DNA of 64,000 nucleotides, taken from NCBI GenBank assembly GCA_036346265.1, contig CM070676.1, forward strand, positions 22,690,541 to 22,754,540. The letters are read 5' to 3'. Positions 21,153-32,311 of the stretch are shown here, one piece after another. Made by a program: the position numbers and the translations under genes. The notes beneath the pieces are model-generated. The model ran no database searches and had not been told where the DNA came from. It saw nothing but the letters and a program-made list of their open reading frames with translations. Every line of letters starts with the position of its first letter. Position 1 is the stretch's first letter. Source of the DNA: Melocanna baccifera. Its lineage: Eukaryota > Streptophyta > Magnoliopsida > Poales > Poaceae.

Positions 21153-24100
21153 TATAACATCCTGATTTTTAGAGCTTTTTAAAACCTTAAATTTAAAAAT
21201 TAATTTTTGGAATTTTTCTGGAATTAATAAAGCTTAATTTGAATTTTTTAGAATTTAAAAGGATTTAATATGATTAAAATAAATATTAACATTTGTTAAA
21301 AATATTTTATTTGGGTTCCTTGTGCCTCAAGGAATTTTTTGGTATTTTTGATGAATTTTTGGGATTTATCTGCTATTTTCTAGAGCTCCTTGAATTTTAT
21401 TTGGATTTCCTGGAGTAAAAGAAATCGGGGAATCATCCTCAGCCGTCCGATCCTTCCACCTCCCACGCGTCGGCCATCCCGGTGTTGCCGCTCGCTCGCC
21501 CGCGCGTCCGCCCGATCCACCCGACAGCCACGCGGCAGCCATCCATCCTCGCGCTCGCTGCCTCGCGCCCATCTCGCCGCCGGTGCCACGCAGAAGACCG
21601 GCCTTGGCCCGCGCCGCCTCGCCCGCTCCGTCGTCTCCACGCCGTTCGATGACGCGCTCGCTACGCGTCGCGATCCCGCGCGCTCGCCCCGCTCGCCCCA
21701 CGTAACCCTAACCCTAACGCCGCCTCTCCCGAGCCGTCCGATCTCTCCCGCGCACCATCCTGGCCGTCCAAACCGCGTTCGCGTAGCGCCTGCACCGTAT
21801 CCGATCGGGTTGTCTCGGTTCACGTGTTAAATACCGCCGTCGACCTCGGTTCGTGTGCCTCTTCGCCACCGCCTCCCTTGCCTCGCGTCGCCGTCCCGGA
21901 GCTACGCCGCCGCTACTCGTGCCTTCCCTGCCTTTCTCGCAGCCGTCGGAGCCGACACCATCGCCGAAATCCCGTCGGTGAGCCCCTCCGCCGCTTCCCT
22001 CTTCCCCGTCACCCGTCGCCTTCTCCATCGCCGGACCCCGCGCCTCGCACCGCCCCTCAGTCCCCGTGGCCGAACCCGCGCGACGCTTCGCGCAACGCGC
22101 CCGCCACGCGTCGGCGATCCCCGCCGTCCCTTCTCTGCGCCGCCCCATCTCCACCACACGTCTGGATCTGGGCCGATGGCCCAGATCACGCCGCGCGTCG
22201 CTTTCACGTCAGCCCTCCCACGTGGCAAGCCATGTAAGCCCTAACAGCCACATGTCATGCCACGTCAGCTGCCACGTTAGCCAAAACCGCCCCCCGGTGC
22301 CACGTGGCAGCCACGCCGACGACGCGACACGCGGCAGCACCGCCGCGCGTGCCACGCCGACTCTAATTTGCCGCGTCGCCGCCGCCGCCACAGACCGTTC
22401 CATGCACCGAGTTCACCGTGGACCGGTCATTCCGTGCGCCGGGTTTACAGCACAGTGCAATTTTCTGATTTTACAGCCTTTTCTTTAGGATATTATTTTC
22501 GAGAGCCCGTTCTCCTCCGTCCTAGCTCCAATTGACCCCGTTCTTTTTTCTAAATTCATCTAAAATCGAGGTCTAGCTTTTGGTTCTAGTTTCATAATTT
22601 TTGGAGTTTATTTGCTTATCATTTTATGTGTTTTTCTTGTTTAAGTCGTTTTTTTCCTCTCGTTAGATTCGGATTCCGGAGGAGCAGGATCTACGCCCGA
22701 AGACCAAGAATACCTTGCTGAGCATAACCAAGGCAAGTCGTGTTCTTTGATCATGTTGAACCCAGTTTGTAATCTATTATTTAATTATTTTGTTGAAATT
22801 ACATCGCATCGCTATTTTTATTCAAACTCTTATATTGGTAGTTATCGTTCCAATTGAGTTCATCCCTCCTTGATAATTTGAAATTCCATGATACCATTGT
22901 CACCATAGGTGGGAAACATACTAGTGATGCTAGATTATTTGACACATAGGTTGGTACGATAGAATGTTTAGCTTTGCTTATATTTACGATTGGGTTTATC
23001 ATCACATGTAAATTATCAATTTGACTTAATGAGATATGGAATTGTGGTTGGTGCCACGTTTATTAAAATTTGTGCCATGACGTTGGTGCATCATTGGTGG
23101 TGGTTATACAAACCTGGTTTTACACTCGGGCGAGTGATCGTGCAGTAAAGGGGGAAGTGTTGGAGCACTTCGAGGTATGTGGTAATATCGCCCGGGTAGA
23201 CTTAAGGACTTAACTTTGTGCGCCATTGATCTGAGCTTTACCGTGCAAACCACATGTCTGGTATGGGACGGACCTGGCTGATTAATTTGAGATGTTTTGA
23301 CTTTAATCTTGCCATTGAGATGAACATGGTTGCTGATTTCCATGTAGCGTAAGGGGGGGGGTATGATGCGAGACCCTAGCGGGCGGATTGTAACATCCCA
23401 AAATTTTATCCCTTTATTTAAAATTAAACCTGGAATTTATTTGATTTTCTGGAGTTATGTCAAAATCCTGATTTGAGAAGAATTATAAACATTAATTTAT
23501 AAAAGTCAAAAATGAATTTATTGCATTACTGAAAGTTAAAACAAATGCATTTCAGCTTCCTAAAGTCAAATATGAGGTTATATTAATTTTTCCAGATTTT
23601 AGAAAGAATTAAAACCTTCCCTTTTAAAATCAAATTGTGCCTTTGCAAATTATACTTGTTAAAATGAGTGGAAAATATTTTTATTAAGTCTCAATTTGTC
23701 CCAGAAGGTTCTCTGAATTTTTCTAGAATTTTTAAAATTTATTTGGTATTTTTCTGAATTTTGTAAAGCCTATTATCCTTTCTGGAAAATCAAAAAGGAA
23801 ATTTAATCCCAAACCCTCCCCGCGGGCGACGCGTGTCGCCCATCGAGTCCTCCGCCGCCGGATTTCCTCACCGTCCGATCGATTTAAACCTCTCCCGCCT
23901 TCCTCTCTCGCTCACGACGCGTGTCGCGATCTAGCCGCCCGCTCTCGCCCTGGTTCAATCCCGCGCCCCGCGACTTACCGCCGCCCGCTTCTCTTCCTCC
24001 GATCGACGCGTGGCTTAATCCACGCCGCCCTCTCGCTGCCGCACCCGATCTCAACCGCCTCCCACTTAATGCACCGACCGCCCCGATCCGATCCTGTTGT

Positions 24101-24492
24101 CGGATGAGATCTCGGCCGCTCCGCTCACTTACCCTTCGCATGCGCCAGCCGTCCCGATCTTTTCCACTCGCCACGCCGTCGCGATCCAACCATCGCCTCC
24201 CGCCTTCTCTTTTTCTTCTCTCACCGACGTGCGGGCCCCACTCGCCGGTCCTTCGTCCCGCCCTTTCCTTTCTTCCTCGCGCGATCGCCGCGCCGCCGCC
24301 ATTGATTGAAAACCGGCTTTGAAAGCTTTGGTTTCTTGCCGATTCACTTCCCGCATTACATCGCATTCCAATTAACACCTCCCCGTCCGCTGCGGGCATA
24401 AAGTCCCCAATCACGCCCCTTCGCGCGCGCATTCAACCTCCCCGTCCGTTTCAAAACCGCGGGTTGTGCGTGGCCGTTACCCCCTCCCGACC

Positions 24493-24500
24493 TATAAAAC
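24493..24500 (+). promoter_or_regulatory. TATA box of G3 5' LTR
   Basis: TATAAAAC follows a GC-rich, CpG-dense region and precedes a pyrimidine-rich leader. The same context recurs in the 3' LTR (33412) and in G4 (36252), which supports it as the LTR core promoter. Confidence 0.6.
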
Positions 24501-26310
24501 CCGCACCCGAGGTTCCTCCCACACCGCCACCCTCGTGCCTCCAGAGCGCATAATTAAGCCCCCGGTCTCCTCGTGCCCGAATCCTCCGCGGCTTCAAGCG
24601 ACTCGGCGAGCAATCGCCGCCGGCTCGAGCCACCTCGCCGCCGACGCCTCCCGACCTTGCCGGTGCCCAGCGAACACCGCGACCACCTCCCGGGCACGCC
24701 TACCATCGGCGACCATTGGGCCCCGAGCGCCGCCGGTCGAACCCGCCACGCCACCGTCGGGCGACCGGCACGTGCGTGGCAACCAGTGGCGCCGACGGTG
24801 CCACGCCAACGCCACCCGCATGCCCTCGCCTCTCGCGCACGCAGCCACGCCGGCGTAGCCGCGGACGTGGCAGCCACGTGAGCGACCACGTGGTGCCGAG
24901 TGGCGACCACGTGGTGCCACGCCGCCACCCGCCTCGCGCGCCGCCAAATCACCCACCTCGGGTCCATGGACTCGGTCCATGACACCGGCCCCACTGTCAC
25001 CTCCCGAATATATTAATCCTAGGCTGACGTCATAATCTATAATTTCCTTTAGAAAAATAATTCGTGCTGACGTCATAAATCCTTTTCGGTTTAAAAATAA
25101 ATCCAGAAAATACCCTTTTTCTTTTATTTTGAATTTAAACTTTGGAAGGCTATAACTTTTGCATTTTAACTCCAAATTGACCCATTCAAATTTCTAAATT
25201 TTTCTAAAATCATGATCTATCCATTTCTGGAATAATTTTGAATTTTTGAAATTTATTTAAATTTTGTTTGAATATAGTTTGTAATCCCAAGATTTAAATT
25301 TAAATTAAAATTTCCAATTTCTTTTAAAAGCCTCAATTCCTTTCCAAGAATTGTTGGTCCACATCCAAAATTCAAAATTATGTCTCCCAGTTTATTTTAT
25401 AATTTTTGGAAGTTATTTGGATTTCGTTTGAATTTTGGTTTGAATTTTTCTTTGAATTGGCTCTTTCGTTAGATATTGACGATTCCGGAGAGTTTGAATT
25501 CGACGAATCGCAGCAAGACTTCGATCAAGGCAAGTTACACCTTTGACTATATTGAACCCAGTATTTTAAATATATTTATGTTGTTTTACTGTATATGCAT
25601 GCGTACTTCTACTCAATTTAATTTAAAATTCAGTTTAAATGTTAGATATACCCATAATCCTTTGATTATAGCCCATTTGAATTTCTAATTCATACACCTT
25701 GTCACCCTAGCTGAAAACTAGTTAGTACCATAGTATTGACTAGAAAATTTTGTAGAAATGCTTAGCCCGGCTTAGTATAATCAGTAGGTGGGATGAATCT
25801 TTCACATGAAATGTCGGTTTGAAATGAAACTTTGACTTGGAGAGTCAAGGGTGGTTTATGGAGATTATTTAAAAATGAAAATAGAAAACAAGTTTTGGAC
25901 TTAGGCTAATGGTTAGGTGGTGGGTGCCAGATGCCTCGTGTTTGGTGACACTGTTGATTATCGTGCACGGGGTATGTGGTTGAGCCTAAATCAACTTAAG
26001 GACCGCTTTACGTGAATCATTTTACGAAGTCACCAGACTACCACAAGTCCGGTATGGGACGGACTCGCTAAGTAATTTGTGAAGTTCCAATTATAGTCTC
26101 GCTATAGGTGAATGTGAGCGCAGCGTAGGTCGTGGGAAGTCTCACATGGCACCGTAGGGGCTCCAACTCGTGGATTCGAGTTGTGGTGAAACCTTAGTGG
26201 CGGCGTGATTATGTTGGCTATAAATCATCTGAACACCTTGTCATGAACTCTCGCCGCACACCTAAGGCAAAGTGTGTTGATCGCGTGGCTCAAGTGAGAG
26301 GGAATGTCTT

Positions 26311-26375
26311 GTGGGTAAAGTTGTACACCTCTGCAGAGTAACAAACTATCTGGATAGCCGTGTCCACGGTCATGG
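26311..26375 (+). promoter_or_regulatory. Conserved palindrome block in G3 5' LTR
   Basis: CTCTGCAGAG (26329-26338), CTATCTGGATAG (26346-26357, imperfect) and CCGTGTCCACGG (26358-26369, stem with a 2-base loop) follow each other, preceded by gtgggtaaagttgtacac. Confidence 0.6.
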
Positions 26376-27050
26376 ACATGCTGAGTAGAGTCTTCACAGA
26401 TTAGACTTGAATTTCATAAAACTTGGTTTTGGCAAACAAACGTTGGATTTGGTAATGGTCCGGGTGGATTCCCGTGGATAGGTTAGTGTAGGTCGGAGCC
26501 TACACTAACGATAATACTTTGATTAAAATGTTGTTTTAATTATCATACTAAAATTCAGCTTTCATACTTACTTGTTATATTTAAATTCAAGTGTTGCTTT
26601 TCGCGCAAAGTTAACTTAATAAGCCTTCTATTGATATCCATATGCATGCATACAACTCTGTTATATTCCTGGTGTGACTTGCGTAAGCATTTTATATGCT
26701 TACCTTGGGAGTACTCTTTGTACTCACCTTGCTAAATCTGTTGCCAGACTTCGACGGCGACTACGACGGTGAGGACTACTTCAGCGAGTAGGACGCGTCT
26801 TACAGTCATTCGCCTGTGGGAGGCTGGATGGGCTGTGCTGCCACCTTTACTATCTTCCCGCTGTTTTTATTTTGTTGGCCTTGTGCCCTTATTGTAAGAC
26901 TTGGCCTTAAGGCCGTATTTTCAGTTAATATTATTGCTTGGTGATTTTTGCTTGATATACATTGCTGTTAAACCTGTGTGCACTAGCTTTTCCTGGGATA
27001 GTGCGATTTACACAGAGGGACTCGGAGTTGTTGTTCCGGGTCCCGACAGA

Positions 27051-27064
27051 AATGGTATCAGAGC
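27051..27064 (+). other. G3 primer-binding site (initiator tRNA-Met type)
   Basis: TGGTATCAGAGC begins a few bases after the 5' LTR end at 27048. It is the standard plant retrotransposon priming sequence. Confidence 0.85.
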
Positions 27065-27210
27065 AACGTTGACTCTAAGACATGACCTTAGCTAGAGACC
27101 AACTTTAAGGATATATTTTAATAAGAAATGCCCCTTTTAAATTATCTCTTCCTTTTCTCAATCTCTTTACCAAAACTGATTACTAACTCCTCTCCCCTTC
27201 CAAATTTTAG

Positions 27211-27792
27211 ATGGAGCAACCCACCCGCGTCTCCCATGGAACCCTTGCCGGACTCTTCGCCGATGATCTGTACAACCTCATGCAAGAGCTCAACTTCCAC
27301 CCGTACCCCCTATCAGGGGTATGTTGGCATGTATGGAGACGAGGAACGCTGGAGGGTAAAAGTGAAGATCTTCAGAGATTTCGGAGCAAACGGAGCCATT
27401 TACGTGTTCGACGCACCCCTACCTCGAGCCACCTTCTTCGACGGAGTACAGGATGCAGCCCGAGAGGCCATTCGCTAGCTGAGGAACATCTACGCTCGAG
27501 ACTTGCTGCGCACCGATTTTCGCTACTTCCCATGAAGACTCCTGTGGCTGCCAACGACTTCTCGTCTACAGAGTATGAGAGCAACCCCCGCCTCGTACGA
27601 CTGGTGGAGTTCACCAAGTCCATGGATCACATGTACCAGACCACCCTGGACGAGCTACACACCGCACGCCAGGCTCCGCGCGACGCCAAGAAGAACTTGC
27701 CGAGCCCGTGGTCAAGATGCAGTTCCACCGATTCGGGCCTTTTCCGAGGAGACTCGAGCGCAGCGCTAGTGTGTAGACAACCCCAGTCTTAG
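27211..27792 (+). pseudogene. G3 extra ORF upstream of gag
   Basis: The ATG at 27211 immediately follows caaattttag, a splice-acceptor-like end. The frame reads MEQPTRVSHGTLAGLFADDL and NLMQELNFHPY. The sense then moves to a second frame (RWRVKVKIFRDFGANGAIYV, FFDGVQDAAREAIR, LRNIYARDL) and back (MKTPVAANDF, RLVRLVEFTKSMDHMYQTTL). 'VQDAAREAIR.LR.IY' aligns with 'VQDAARQAVHYLRRYY' of the ORF at 62489-63256. The last part is probably a coiled coil. It lies between the PBS and gag and is followed by an A/T-rich spacer with aataaaataaa (27841). Two frameshifts break it. Function unknown. Confidence 0.6.
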
Positions 27793-27961
27793 AACGCTAT
27801 CCGTGAGTCAGTAGTCCTTGTAAACACCACGAGACTATTATAATAAAATAAAAGTTTTGTTTGGCTCTTATTCGTGTTTTCCTTGCTCTTGTGTGTTATT
27901 TTGGTGGGATTGTTACTAGAACCTTTCCTTTAGTTCTCTCTAAATCTGAAAGCCTCAATAG

Positions 27962-29000
27962 ATGGTGAACACAAGAAGGAACTCCAGATGGACAACGCCA
28001 ACCCCGAGCACAAGGAAGCCGCCACCTCGATTCCACCGCCCCGCCAAGAAGAGGACCGGATCGGGCACAATTGATGGCCAATCAAAACCAGCTTGATCCA
28101 ACTGTAGCTCGAACGATCAACAACCCTCGTGCTCATCATCAACTCGCCAAGTACCTCCCAATCGCCTTTCCGAGTTCCCGAGATCAAGCCACCCACCTTC
28201 GCCGGCAATGCTTGAACCAATGGACGCCGACAACCGGCTCAGTCGATTGGCAAGAAGTCGACATACTACGCTGCACCGATCGGGAGCGAGTCCTGCTTCG
28301 CCTCCCATCACCGAACGGGCCCGCCTCAATGGTGGGATACTTTCACCGCTTCGCATGCCAACCCGCAGACGGTGACGTGGAACGAGTTCGAGCAAAGCTT
28401 TCACAAGGCTCACATCCCCACCGGCACCATGGCACTGAAAAAGAAGGAGTTCAGGTCTCTGCGCCAAGGAAGTCGTGATCACAATGAGTACGCGCGAAGT
28501 TTAACTAACTGCCCGCTATGCGCCAGAGGATGTGGCTTCCGGCGAAGCCAAGCAAGAAAGGTTCATGGAGGGCTCGAATGACAACATATCAAGATACCGA
28601 TATCGGTGACTATACCGACTTCCACCACTAGTCAAGAAGGCCATCCGCCAAGAGGGCAAACACATGGAAATGGAAACACTAAGAAAAGAATGGCGGACCA
28701 GAGGAACAACTCTAGAGGTTCTTCCAAGAATCGCAGTACTCCCCCGCACTCAAACAAGTTCTCACCCTGTGGCAAGAACTTCAAGAACCACCAAGGTGTT
28801 CAAGTCCTCAACCACCGCCCCCCGCTTGCATCAACCGCCAGCTAGCCCAAAGCAACCGCACCTCAAAGAACCGGTGGCCGACGCAGTAAGAACAGTCCAC
28901 CATCCGACGGATTGACTCGCTACTACCGCAAGGAACCAGATACTTTGCCAAGGCGTGCCCCAAGAAGATTCAAGTGGCGGCAACTTCGGAGCCTCCGAAG
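27962..29000 (+). pseudogene. G3 gag
   Basis: Starts MVNTRRNSRWTTP at 27962. Capsid landmarks appear in alternating frames: KPPTFAGNA, WWDTFTASHANPQTVTWNEF, EQSFHKAHIPTGTMALKKKE, and RYAPEDVASGEAKQERFMEG. The nucleocapsid knuckle near 28940 survives only as a YFAKACPKK tail. At least five frameshifts were counted. Confidence 0.75.
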
Positions 29001-29049
29001 TCGTAACCAGGCCAGCAGGCCGCACCTTCATCAAGGGGCGAGTGAACCA

Positions 29050-30180
29050 CGTGATGCAGAAGAAGCCAGTGCGCACCGGATGTCGTCCGGGTATGTTCCT
29101 TGTCAATTCAAGACCGCATCGCTTCTTTTCGATTCGAGCATCGCATTCCTTTGTATCAAAACTTTTGTGGATAAGCATGGGTTGGGTATGGTAACTCTTA
29201 GTAACCCCATGATAATTCACTCCCGAGCAGTAAATGAGATCGTGACCTTGTGCCCGAAAGTAGAATCTCATAGATGGAACCCGATTCCTAGCCGACCTTT
29301 TGTCTTGGAATCGCAAGGATTAGATGTCATTCTCTAATGAATTGGTTAGCCAAGAACCAAGGTCGATCGATTGTGCTACCGATCCATCACCTCACCAATG
29401 ACCAGGCATAGAAGTGATCTTCTCTCCTCAAATCCCGAAGGCGAAGAATGTGCACTTTTCCATCTTCAAGTCTTGGAAGAAGTGCCGATAGTGCGGAATA
29501 CCGGATGTTTTTCCCGAGGAACCGCCAGGAATGCCACCGGATAGGGAAATCGAGTTTGTGATTGACCTAGTCCCAGGCACCGCCCCAATTTCCAAGAGAC
29601 CATATTGGATGCCGGCTAACGAATTAGCGGAATTGAAGAATCAACTCAAGGAATTGGAGGACAAAGGGTACATCCGACCCAGCCATCACCTTGGGGAGCA
29701 CCCGCCCTGTTCGCCAAGAAAAGGACGAGTTTGAGGCTATGTGTGACTACAGAGCACTCAATGACATCACCATCAAGAATAAATACCCCTCCCGGGATCG
29801 ATGATCTGTTCGATCAGTTGAAAGGAGCCGGTGTCTTCTCCAAGATTGATCTGCGATCAGGATATCATTAGTTGAAGATTCGTGAAGAAGACATTCCCAA
29901 AACTGCCTTCTCCACCAGATATGGGCATTATGAGTTCATGGTCATGTCATTTGACCGACTCAATGCACCACCTATTTCATGAGTATGATGAACAAAGTAT
30001 TTATGAAATACTTGGACAAGTTTGTAGTAATCTTCATCGATTTACATCCTCATCTACTCCAAGAATGAAGAAGAGCATGAGCAAGATCTCCGAACAACGT
30101 TGGAAAACTTCGAGAGCATCAACTCTTTGCCAAATTCAGCAAATGTGAATTTCGGCTAAAGAGGTTGCCTTCTCTGACAT
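29050..30180 (+). pseudogene. G3 protease and reverse transcriptase
   Basis: The protease remnant reads LLFDSS at about 29120 (active-site D-S followed by a frame break) and SQGLDVIL at about 29310. RT landmarks are GMPPDREIEFVIDLVPGTAP, PYWMPANELAELK, LEDKGYIRPS, YRALN-like 'YRALNDITIKNKY', LFDQLKGAGVFSKIDLRSGY and KTAFSTRYGHYEFMVMSF. The catalytic region near 30030 is frameshifted (KFVVIFID, then out of frame). Not functional. Confidence 0.8.
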
Positions 30181-30299
30181 ATCGTAATGTACCAAGGAAT
30201 CGTTGTAGATCCTTCCAAGGTAGAAGCAAGAATGGAGTGGAAGCCACCAAAGTCCGTAATGTGGTTAAGAGCTTTCTTGGACTTGCGGGTTATTACCGT

Positions 30300-30840
30300 C
30301 GGTTCATAGCGTGGTTCTCCGAGACAGCCAAGCCAATGACCCATTGCTTGAAAAAGGAAAAGAAGTTCGAATGGACGAAGGTTTGTGAGCGAGTTTCCAA
30401 ACCCTTAAGAAGAGACTAGTCTCAAGACCGTGCTTGTTTTGCCGGACGCACATAAAGGCTTCGAGGTTTTCTCGTGACGCCCCGCCTAGGCTTAGGTCAG
30501 GTCCTAATGCAAGAAGGCAAAGTGGTAGCTCACGATCCCGCCAACTCAAGCCTCATGAGTGCAATTATCCTACTCATGACTTAGAGTTAGCCGCAGAGTG
30601 CACGCCTTAAAAATCGGGCGCCACTATCTTATCGGTAACTCGTTGTGAAGTATACACGAACCATAAGAGTTTGAAGTATATCTTCACCTGTGCGTAACTC
30701 AACCCGAGGCAAAAAGATGGTTGGAGTTGATAAAGGACTACGACATCGGTATACATTACCATCCCGGAAAAGCGAATGTGGTAGCCGATGCCTTAAGCAG
30801 GAAGTTTATGCAAACATGGTGATATCGGAAGAAGACCAGA
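30300..30840 (+). pseudogene. G3 RNase H
   Basis: Recognisable pieces are SFLGLAGYYRRFI just upstream (30270-30305), KKEKKFEWT, VLPDAHKGFEV, PHECNYPTHDLELAA (the Glu motif), a T.HKSLKYIFT block, RWLELIKDYDIGIHYH and KANVVADALSR. The pieces fall in three frames. Confidence 0.75.
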
Positions 30841-30844
30841 CCCG

Positions 30845-32050
30845 ACTTCAGGAGGGAGTCGCCCGTCTAAGTCTAAACCCGATGGGACCAAGCACTCTCG
30901 CCACACTGGAAATACAACCTGGCTTGCCTGAACAAATTAAGGAAGCTCGGAACGTGGACGAGGATATTCAAGAAATCAAAAAGAATATGAGAAGAGGCAA
31001 AGCACTAGGATTTAGCGAAGATGAGCATGGCACGGTTTGGTTCGAGAACCGCATCTGTGTACCGAACAATCAGGAAATCAAAACCCTGATTCTGAAGGAG
31101 GCTCATGACACCCCATACTCAATCCACCCAGGTCGCACCAAGATGTACCAGGATCTGAGGGAAAGATATTGGTGGGTTAGTATGAAAAGGGAAATCGCAG
31201 AGTTCATTGAAGCCTGCGACACCTGTCAACGAGTGAAAGCTGAATATCAAAGGCCAGCAGGACTCTTGCAACCATTGCCGATTCCAGAATGGAAGTGGGA
31301 AGAAATCGGTATGGATTTCATAACCGACTCCCAAGGACGCAATCGGGTTATGATTCAACTGTAATCATAGACCGATTGACTAAAGTGGCTCACTTCATAC
31401 CACAAAACCACTTATTTAGGAGCAAGTTGGTCGAGTGACATGTCTCGAATTGTGTGCCTATATGGCGTACTCCAAGAAGATAGTGTCGATCGAGTAGTCG
31501 ATTCACTTCCGATTTTGGCAAAGGCTGCATGAAGAATTGGGTAGTAAGCTCGCCAGCATCGCTACCATCCCCGCATGACGGTCAAACAGAAAGAGTTAAT
31601 CGATACTCGAGGATATGCTAAAGGCTTGTACGCTGATTTCGGGAACAGTGGGACCGCTCACCGCCTCTATGCGGAATTCTCGCATAATAACAACTACTGC
31701 CGTCTGCAGATGGCACCCTTCAAACCTTGTATGGTCGAAGTGCAGACCCCTTGCTTTGGGATCAGCAAGGTGAACCCCAAGAAGCTGGATCAAACCGCCG
31801 CAAGACGCAGAAGATCAAGTAAAGAAGATCGAGATGTAAGAGCTATGCGCGGATAACCGCTGCCGAGACGACCTTCGAGGTCGGGACTACGCCTATCTTA
31901 GAGTATGTGGGCCCTTTCAAGATTCTCGACCACGATATGTGGGCCCTTTCAAGATTCTCGACCAAAGAGGTGCAATGCGATATCGCTTAGACTTGCCGCC
32001 AAGCATGACAGGTGCACAATGTCTTCATGTCTCACGCTTAAAGAAGTGCC
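30845..32050 (+). pseudogene. G3 integrase
   Basis: The longest open piece reads GTVWFENRICVPNNQEIKTL, LKEAHDTPYSIHPGRTKMYQ, FIEACDTCQRVKAEYQRPAG and WKWEEIGMDFITD. This gives the HHCC zinc-binding region and the first catalytic Asp. Beyond 31350 the catalytic core is shredded by indels. A 32-bp tandem duplication (31904-31935 and 31936-31967, unit tatgtgggccctttcaagat...) shifts the frame in the C-terminal 'VGPFKIL' region. Confidence 0.8.
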
Positions 32051-32079
32051 TCCGAGTACCCACAGAGCAAGCCGCATCG

Positions 32080-32260
32080 AAACCTTGGACCTCCAGATGA
32101 CCTCACCTACCAGAGCAACCAATCAAGATTCTCGAGACAGAGAACGCCGCACTGATGAAGACCATCAGATTCTGCAAAGTTTAGTGGAGCAACCACACCG
32201 AAGACGAAGCCACCTGGGAGAGAGAAGAAGATTTAAAGATCAGCCATCCCCATCTCTTTT
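32080..32260 (+). pseudogene. G3 chromodomain
   Basis: In one frame it reads IKILETENAALMKTIRFCKV, a stop, then WSNHTEDEATWEREEDLK. This matches the G1 chromodomain position by position at W, SNH, E and TWE. The in-frame stop replaces the residue before the conserved Trp. Confidence 0.75.
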
Positions 32261-32297
32261 GCTAGCCAGTGCAAATCTCGAGGGCGAGATTTCCTTT

Positions 32298-32311
32298 AAG
32301 GGGGGTAGGTT
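32298..32311 (+). other. G3 polypurine tract
   Basis: aaggggggtaggtt lies immediately before the 3' LTR start TGTAAC at 32312. Confidence 0.8.

Larger units (their letters stand above)
23389..27048 (+). repeat. G3 5' LTR
   Basis: 3660 bp. Relative to the 3' LTR it lacks about 145 bp near 24706 (between 'ctacca' and 'tcggcgaccat'). It retains the ~1.5 kb section (about 25005-26575) that the 3' LTR lost. A TATA box lies at 24493 and the palindrome block at 26311-26375. Confidence 0.93.

Noticed and set aside
21366..25175. GC-rich open frames of 100-190 codons
   Set aside because: Same compositional effect in the G2 and G3 LTRs; likewise 32719-33600 and 36251-37142.
27051..27064. tRNA gene fragments at the TGGTATCAGAGC sites
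   Set aside because: These are primer-binding sites just after LTR ends; no cloverleaf surrounds them.
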